Shown here: positions 1 through 3,620 of the stretch, in pieces
Layout: every line of letters starts with the position of its first letter
How positions within the stretch are numbered: the first letter of the stretch is position 1
NCBI GenBank assembly: GCA_011524675.1
Contig: WTJX01000711.1
Span: 1 to 7,331 of the forward strand
Direction of reading: 5' to 3'
DNA length: 7,331 nt
DNA from: Cytophagales bacterium
GTDB taxonomy: Bacteria; Bacteroidota; Bacteroidia; Cytophagales; JAAEPT01
Notes under the pieces: model-generated
What the model was told of the DNA's origin: nothing
What the model saw: the letters and a program-made list of their open reading frames with translations, nothing else
Databases searched by the model: none
Position numbers and translations under genes: made by a program

Positions 1-433
1 TCAAATCATCGTACTCAAAGCTTCTGTTGCGTGTAGGTGTTTCATCCTTGTTTTTTGGAATGATTACGCCTGGATCAATGAAAATACCTATCGTTACAGG
101 CATCTGTTTTTTGTGAATAAGGTTATCAAAAACGATGGGTGTTCTAAATTGACGATTTTTCTTCACATATACATGACCATCTTGAAATACCATGACGGCA
201 GCGGCTTTGCTACCATCGTACTGTGCTGGAACATATACATAGTATTTTCTATCTGTATTTTCAAAAATCTTACTTTTAAATTCGTAGGTAGTAACCGTTC
301 CTTGTGGTACACCTTCCTGTTTTTTTGAATCTTCTGTAAACTCATAGTTCTCCTGTGCAAAGGCTGCAATGGAACAATAAAGAAAAATAAAAAAATAGCT
401 AATTGTGTGTTTGATTTGTTTAGATAGTATCAT
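1..433 (-). CDS. Secreted esterase (alpha/beta hydrolase, CE1/Fes-like), 5' part only
   Basis: This is the first 144 codons of a gene that leaves the window at its left edge, with no stop codon in the visible frame. It starts at the ATG complementary to 431-433. The protein opens with a basic segment and a hydrophobic stretch ending in AAFA|QE (residues 23-28), a typical type I signal peptide, so export to the periplasm or outside is likely. Residues 30-144 match the complete esterase at 773-1642 at about 90 of 115 positions without gaps, including the blocks QEGVPQGTVTTYEF, RKYYVYVPAQYDGS and MVFQDG. This region is the N-terminal half of the putative esterase fold (PF00756/COG2382 type); the nucleophile serine, acid and histidine lie beyond the edge, so activity cannot be judged. 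A candidate promoter lies at 486-514 and a hairpin with a T-tract just before the start. Substrate unknown. Confidence 0.88.
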   Translation of the reverse strand, partial: MILSKQIKHTISYFFIFLYCSIAAFAQENYEFTEDSKKQEGVPQGTVTTYEFKSKIFENTDRKYYVYVPAQYDGSKAAAVMVFQDGHVYVKKNRQFRTPIVFDNLIHKKQMPVTIGIFIDPGVIIPKNKDETPTRNRSFEYDDL

Positions 434-440
434 ATTAAAA

Positions 441-463
441 AAATTAGACCATAGTCTATGGTC
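441..463 (-). terminator. Palindromic hairpin plus T-tract just before the partial esterase
   Basis: Arms 447-454 and 456-463 are perfect complements around one base (GACCATAG, T, CTATGGTC on the plus strand). As minus-strand RNA it would fold as a 7-bp stem with a 3-nt loop, followed by UAA and then a run of seven U ending a few bases before the ATG at 433. This is the shape of an intrinsic terminator or attenuator. A dyad operator for a dimeric repressor is an equally simple reading. Function is inferred only. Confidence 0.4.
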
Positions 464-485
464 GATAGTCAATCGTTTCATTCGT

Positions 486-514
486 TAAAAATACTGACTT
501 AAATAGTTGAACAA
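486..514 (-). promoter_or_regulatory. Candidate Bacteroidota-type promoter for the partial esterase
   Basis: On the minus strand TTG (512-514) is followed after 18 bases by TATTTTTA (486-493), which matches the TAnnTTTG -7 consensus at five of six fixed positions. Transcription would start near 480, giving a leader of about 45 nt that contains the 447-463 palindrome. The match is imperfect and the region is AT-rich, so this is a suggestion. Confidence 0.3.
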
Positions 515-589
515 TAGAAATGAAAATGTATTGCAATTAAAGTATACGTTCGGTAAACCACGTGCTATATTTTAGCTTTTCTTGATTTT

Positions 590-623
590 CCACTAAACAC
601 CTTTAGTGGCTAAAGCTTTTAGC
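590..623. repeat. Two overlapping hairpins
   Basis: CCACTAAA (590-597) and TTTAGTGG (602-609) are perfect 8-bp arms with a 4-base loop. Directly joined is a second inverted repeat, GCTAAA (609-614) and TTTAGC (618-623), with a 3-base loop. The two share base 609. Neither has a T-tract right after it on the minus strand, so a classical terminator for the gene at 773-1642 is not supported. Confidence 0.5.
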
Positions 624-673
624 GGTTAACATTTCTTTTTTGAAAATAGTCAACAGTTTATGGACTCATTACT

Positions 674-696
674 AAAAAAGCCAAATGCTCATTGCA
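674..696 (-). terminator. Weak terminator candidate downstream of the complete esterase
   Basis: Reading leftwards from the esterase stop, a small imperfect stem around AATG-AG-CATT is followed by GGC and six T (complement of 674-679). The stem is short and interrupted, so this is a weak call. It is the only stem plus T-run between the stop at 773 and the 590-623 hairpins. Confidence 0.25.
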
Positions 697-734
697 CAAA
701 GCCCACGACTTATATCTAAAAACCTTTACAATTT

Positions 735-770
735 AAACACTCAAATACATGAACACTTGTACACATTTTA
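735..770 (+). repeat. AACACTC-type dispersed intergenic repeat, copy 1
   Basis: The stretch is built from AACACT/TACA-type words. Its first 16 bases, AAACACTCAAATACAT, match the minus strand of the kmo upstream spacer (3331-3346) at 15 of 16 positions. The two copies lie in different intergenic spacers and in opposite orientation relative to the window. Confidence 0.45.
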
Positions 771-772
771 AA

Positions 773-1642
773 CTATTCGTCCCATCCTCTCCATAGCCAC
801 CTCAAAGATTCGGGTAAGATAGGACCACCATGTTTACCACCATGCCCAGCGTCGCTAGTTACGAAGGTATAGTCGTATTTTTTGAATTTGAGGGAAGAAG
901 CCATTTGTTGATTGGCAAGCCACCAGTTACCATAATGATTGTCCAAGTCGCCAGAGCCATCTTGCAAAAATACGCGTAAATCTTTTTTGTCTTCTGCTCT
1001 TACCATAGCAGGATATACATGTCCACCACGTATGTTTGTAAAGCTACCTACATGACTCATTACTTTGTGGAAGTAGTCGGGTCTGTGCCATGCAGCATTA
1101 AAAGCACAAATTCCTCCCGAAGAGATGCCACAGATAGCGCGCATCTTACGGTCATTAGTAAGTTTGTATTTTTTGGCTACTTCTGGGATGATCTCTTCTG
1201 TCAAAAAACGTACATAGCTGTCGCTCAAATCATCATATTCAAGACTTCTATTTTTAATAGGTTTTTCTTTTTTGTCTTTGGGCATGATAAGTCCTGGATC
1301 TACAAATATACCTATGGTTACAGGCATTTGTTTTTTATGGATGAGGTTATCAAAAACAATAGGTGTTTTAAATTTGCGGTTTTCCTCTACATACCAAAGA
1401 CCGTCTTGAAATACCATGAGCGCAGCAGGAGTACTACCATCATACTGAGCAGGTACATATACATAATACTTCCTGTGTGTATTTTTAAAAATCTTACTTT
1501 CAAACTCATAAGTAGTAACCGTCCCTTGGGGTACTCCTTCTTGTCTTTGTGAGTCTTCGGTATATTCAAACTCATCTTTTGCAATAGAAGTAGTAACAGT
1601 AAAAGTCAGTAAAATAAGGATGATTTTGGTTATATTTCTCAT
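773..1642 (-). CDS. Secreted esterase (alpha/beta hydrolase, CE1/Fes-like), complete
   Basis: The 289-residue protein starts with a signal peptide (basic MRNITK, hydrophobic core at about 7-18, cleavage probably after SIA at 21), so it is likely exported. The rest resembles the putative esterase family PF00756 (enterochelin-esterase/feruloyl-esterase-like alpha/beta hydrolases). The nucleophile elbow is GISSG at 172-176 with Ser174. The acid is probably Asp232 or Asp234 in QDGSGDLDN, and the histidine is His267 or His271 in DAGHGGKHGG. The conserved C-terminal ESLRWLWRG block ends the domain, so the protein is full length for this family. It should hydrolyse an ester bond on an extracellular substrate, but sequence alone does not separate feruloyl or acetyl sugar esters from siderophore esters. 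No Shine-Dalgarno precedes the ATG, as is usual in this phylum. It is a tandem paralogue of the partial gene at 1-433. The family call is firm; the substrate is unknown. Confidence 0.9.
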   Translation of the reverse strand: MRNITKIILILLTFTVTTSIAKDEFEYTEDSQRQEGVPQGTVTTYEFESKIFKNTHRKYYVYVPAQYDGSTPAALMVFQDGLWYVEENRKFKTPIVFDNLIHKKQMPVTIGIFVDPGLIMPKDKKEKPIKNRSLEYDDLSDSYVRFLTEEIIPEVAKKYKLTNDRKMRAICGISSGGICAFNAAWHRPDYFHKVMSHVGSFTNIRGGHVYPAMVRAEDKKDLRVFLQDGSGDLDNHYGNWWLANQQMASSLKFKKYDYTFVTSDAGHGGKHGGPILPESLRWLWRGWDE

Positions 1643-1751
1643 AAGCGTAATGTAACTTTTATTTTATGGAGTAAGCGGATAAAAAATAATTACAGGTAAA
1701 AAAACGAATGATTTCAGATCAAGCGAGAAAGTAAAGCTTTTTCAAAACTTT

Positions 1752-1902
1752 TTAATTCTACTTTACGAAGTTAAAACTAAAGTTCGTTTTTTATGCGTTA
1801 GGGATAGGAACGGCATCCTTTTTTGACCCTTAAAGGGCAAAAAAGATATAGTGGATAGCCCGCCCCGAAGGGAAACGCCCTAACTTCGTAAAGTAGAGTT
1901 AA
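1752..1902. repeat. REP-like intergenic element with nested inverted repeats
   Basis: The outer arms, 1752-1773 and 1881-1902, are inverted copies matching at 21 of 22 bases (core CTACTTTACGAAGTTA, exact). Inside, GTTAGGG (1797-1803) pairs with CCCTAAC (1878-1884), the second overlapping the right outer arm. In the centre, 1818-1825 (CTTTTTTG) pairs with 1838-1845 (CAAAAAAG), and CCCTT/AAGGG closes the tip with one bulged A at 1826. A small CCC-GAA-GGG stem sits near 1864-1872. The inner part (about 1795-1880) resembles, from memory, an intergenic repeat dispersed in many Bacteroidota genomes (GCGTTAGGGAT... ...CGAAGGG...ACGCCC). It lies downstream of kmo and upstream of the esterase. Its role (mobile REP/MITE, transcript-end structure) is not known to me. 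Confidence 0.7.
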
Positions 1903-1905
1903 TAT

Positions 1906-1928
1906 AAAAAATGTAATCTTTGATTACA
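1906..1928 (-). terminator. Likely intrinsic terminator for kmo
   Basis: Read on the minus strand, TGTAATC, loop AAA, GATTACA forms a perfect 7-bp stem (complement of 1912-1928), followed at once by six T and then ATATT. This lies about 130 bp past the kmo stop in the direction of kmo transcription. The stem is AT-rich and therefore not strong, but the stem plus U-tract order is right. On the plus strand it is followed only by ACTTTTT and no gene ends there. Confidence 0.5.
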
Positions 1929-1969
1929 ACTTTTTAGACAAGTAAGATGTATTAAATACAATAACCCCT

Positions 1970-2019
1970 GTAGAATAGTGCTAGAGAGGCTGGTTTAGAT
2001 GAAAGTAGCACTATTCTAC
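1970..2019. repeat. Perfect 13-bp inverted repeat with 24-base loop
   Basis: GTAGAATAGTGCT (1970-1982) and AGCACTATTCTAC (2007-2019) are exact reverse complements separated by 24 bases. The element lies 37 bp past the kmo stop. On neither strand does a T-run follow the stem directly, so it is not a textbook terminator. It could be an RNA 3'-end structure stabilising the kmo message, a small mobile-element remnant, or a folded RNA. Confidence 0.6.
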
Positions 2020-2055
2020 TTTGTACAAATAGACATTGTCGTATTCTTTCTGCTT

Positions 2056-3327
2056 TCACAACATAGCCACTATTTTTTGTTCTTGCTCTTTGCCTTTCTG
2101 TAAGGCTTCGCTATAGCTATAGTCAGAGAAAGTAACCATTTCATAAAGAGGCATCCATTTGTTGGGGTCTTGCTCATACAATTCGGCTATTTTTTGTTTC
2201 TTAGCTAAAAAATGCTCATCTATCACGCTATCGCGCATTTCTACAAAATTATTCAACGCTAGCGTAGCTATAGCATCGCCATCTTTCTTTCTATGTTTGC
2301 TAAAAGCAGGCAATACTTTAGACCAATCATTGCGGTACTCTTCTAAAAGTTCTGCCAAGACACTACAATCCTCAAAACCTGCATTCATACCTTGTCCATA
2401 AAACGGTACTATGGCATGTGCTGCGTCTCCCATAATCAAAAATTTGTCTTCGTAGTGCCAAGGATAGGTTTTGACAGTACTCAAAAAAGAAGTAGGGTTT
2501 TCAAAAAACTGTTTGCTAAGGTCCGGTATTAAGGTGTGGACATCTGAAAACTCTTGTGCAAAGAAAGCATTCACAGCCTCTACACTAGTAAGTTGGTCAA
2601 ACGACCGTTCCCCCTCATAAGCCAAAAACAAGGTACACGTAAATGTTTTGTCTGGATTGGGTAGGGCAATAAGCATAAACTGTTTACGAGGCCAAATATG
2701 CAAAGCATGTGGATCGAGTAGAAATGTATTGTTTTCTCCAGCAGGTATGCTCAGTTCTTTGTAGCCATGCTCCAAAAATGTTTCTTCAAAATCTGCTTTT
2801 ACCAATTGATTGATACGCTTGCGTACTACCGAGTTAGCACCATCTGTACCTATCACCAATTGTGGCTTTACACGAATGATTTTTTGTTTTTTAGTATGAA
2901 AAAAGGTGATTTCGTCTTCTTGTATCGCTAAGCAGTTATGATTGAAATGAAAGTGAATGGCATCATGAGCGTCTGCTGCCTCTATAAGTAAGGTATTGAG
3001 TGCAAGACGAGAGATAGAGTAAATAGATTTTCCTTCTTTACTGTAAGCTTGGAAGGTTTGCGCACCTTCATGGTCATGGATCATTCTTCCCTTCATAGGA
3101 ATGGCTAGTTTCCTTACCTCTTCTTCTAGACCTACGGCTCTCAGTGCCTTCCATCCTCTGTGACTTAATGCCAAGTTGATAGAGCGTCCTTGATCTTTGG
3201 CAGAAGTACGTGGATCACTTCTTTTTTCAAAAATATGCACTTCAAAGCCTCTTTTGGCAAGAAATACAGCAAAGAGCGACCCTACTAAGCCTGCACCCAA
3301 TAATGTAACAGAAGGTTTTTTCATCAT
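2056..3327 (-). CDS. kmo: Kynurenine 3-monooxygenase
   Basis: A 423-residue class A flavoprotein hydroxylase that converts L-kynurenine to 3-hydroxykynurenine with NADPH and O2 (EC 1.14.13.9). The N-terminal Rossmann motif GAGLVG (11-16) and acidic Glu35 bind FAD. GRSINLALSHRG (47-58) is a hallmark of KMO. Arg81 and YSISR (103-107) fall where the substrate carboxylate-binding Arg/Tyr are expected, IGTDG (159-163) is the DG motif, and GDAAHAIVPFYGQGMNAG (300-317) is the second FAD motif with KMO signature residues. The C-terminal SYSEA block (404-408) supplies a Tyr expected near the substrate. The protein stops soon after it, without the C-terminal membrane helix of mitochondrial KMO, so it is probably soluble. 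The two adjacent ATGs (3327 and 3324) make the start uncertain by one codon, and no Shine-Dalgarno is visible. No other kynurenine gene is nearby. Role: tryptophan catabolism or de novo NAD synthesis. Confidence 0.95.
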   Translation of the reverse strand: MMKKPSVTLLGAGLVGSLFAVFLAKRGFEVHIFEKRSDPRTSAKDQGRSINLALSHRGWKALRAVGLEEEVRKLAIPMKGRMIHDHEGAQTFQAYSKEGKSIYSISRLALNTLLIEAADAHDAIHFHFNHNCLAIQEDEITFFHTKKQKIIRVKPQLVIGTDGANSVVRKRINQLVKADFEETFLEHGYKELSIPAGENNTFLLDPHALHIWPRKQFMLIALPNPDKTFTCTLFLAYEGERSFDQLTSVEAVNAFFAQEFSDVHTLIPDLSKQFFENPTSFLSTVKTYPWHYEDKFLIMGDAAHAIVPFYGQGMNAGFEDCSVLAELLEEYRNDWSKVLPAFSKHRKKDGDAIATLALNNFVEMRDSVIDEHFLAKKQKIAELYEQDPNKWMPLYEMVTFSDYSYSEALQKGKEQEQKIVAML

Positions 3328-3330
3328 AAT

Positions 3331-3370
3331 AATGTATTCGAGTGTTTATGTGTTCGTGTATTCAAGTTTA
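3331..3370 (-). repeat. AACACTC-type dispersed intergenic repeat, copy 2
   Basis: On the minus strand this reads as successive AATACA/GAACACA/AACACT words, ending in AAACACTCGAATACAT, which matches 735-750 at 15 of 16 bases. It sits just before the kmo start codons, so it would form part of the kmo leader RNA. Confidence 0.45.
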
Positions 3371-3580
3371 AAAAAGCTTGAGCAATGAGCTAAGTAGGCA
3401 GATAAAAATAATTTTGTTTTAAAATCACTCGTTTTTTATCATAAGTATTTTTGGACGATTACTTATAGCCTTTAAACCAAACCTAATCATTGACATTCAA
3501 CAAACTCTAAAGAGTAAATTTTTTATAAACAATACAAATATAAATTTGTTTCTTTTAGCTGTAATGAACTTTAACTAGTG

Positions 3581-3588
3581 TATATTTG
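3581..3588 (+). promoter_or_regulatory. Candidate -7 element for the FAD/Fe-S dehydrogenase
   Basis: TATATTTG fits the Bacteroidota TAnnTTTG -7 consensus exactly. The -33 position has only a weak TTAG near 3555-3558. Transcription would begin near 3594, only about 9 nt before a possible TTG start at 3603 but about 27 nt before the ATG at 3621, which favours the ATG. Confidence 0.4.
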
Positions 3589-3620
3589 AGGTTAGGTATT
3601 TTTTGAACGCACTTAAAGAA

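Larger units (their letters stand above)
434..772. other. Hairpin-rich intergenic spacer between the two esterase genes
   Basis: No credible coding frame is present. The spacer carries, from left to right, a palindrome at 447-463, a possible minus-strand promoter at 486-514, two overlapping hairpins at 590-623, a weak terminator-like structure near 674-696 and an AACACTC-type repeat at 735-770. Its length and these structures suggest that the two esterase genes are transcribed separately, although readthrough from the right-hand copy cannot be excluded. Confidence 0.7.
1643..2055. other. Intergenic region rich in inverted repeats between kmo and the esterase
   Basis: This 413-bp stretch has no credible gene on either strand. 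It holds the REP-like element (1752-1902), a terminator-like hairpin (1906-1928) and a perfect 13-bp inverted repeat (1970-2019). The part at 1643-1751 is the AT-rich upstream region of the esterase, in which I see no clear TAnnTTTG promoter. Confidence 0.75.
3328..3602. promoter_or_regulatory. Divergent promoter region between kmo and the FAD/Fe-S dehydrogenase
   Basis: The 275-bp AT-rich spacer must hold the promoters of both genes. TAnnTTTG matches occur on the plus strand at 3409-3416, 3446-3453, 3541-3548 and 3581-3588, and on the minus strand at 3478-3485 (TAGGTTTG, with a TTTG at 3501-3504 but short 15-base spacing) and 3535-3542. The plus 3541 and minus 3535 matches overlap in a small palindrome, ACAAAT-ATAA-ATTTGT (3534-3549). 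Not all can be promoters; the motif is of low information in such AT-rich DNA. Confidence 0.45.

Noticed and set aside
163..369. Minus-strand frame of 68 codons at the left edge
   Set aside because: It is a shifted-frame shadow of the real partial esterase that starts at 433; the same shadow exists over the complete copy at 1387-1584.
590..623. Rho-independent terminator for the complete esterase
   Set aside because: The stems are good, but on the minus strand the bases after them are A-rich, not T-rich, so the structure was listed only as hairpins.
1019..1552. Plus-strand open frame of 177 codons opposite the esterase gene
   Set aside because: It is fully antisense to a gene with clear catalytic motifs and signal peptide; its sequence is Phe/Tyr/Ser-rich as expected from reading the other strand. 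The similar plus-strand frame at 113-328 is the same shadow over the paralogue.
1752..1902. Group II intron, riboswitch or tRNA in the structured spacer
   Set aside because: No conserved riboswitch core, no cloverleaf with CCA or T-loop sequence and no intron domain V motif could be seen; the symmetric arms fit a REP-like element better.
3197..3388. Short plus-strand frame overlapping the kmo 5' end
   Set aside because: It is antisense to the FAD-binding motif region of kmo, shows no recognisable domain and has no ribosome-binding site.
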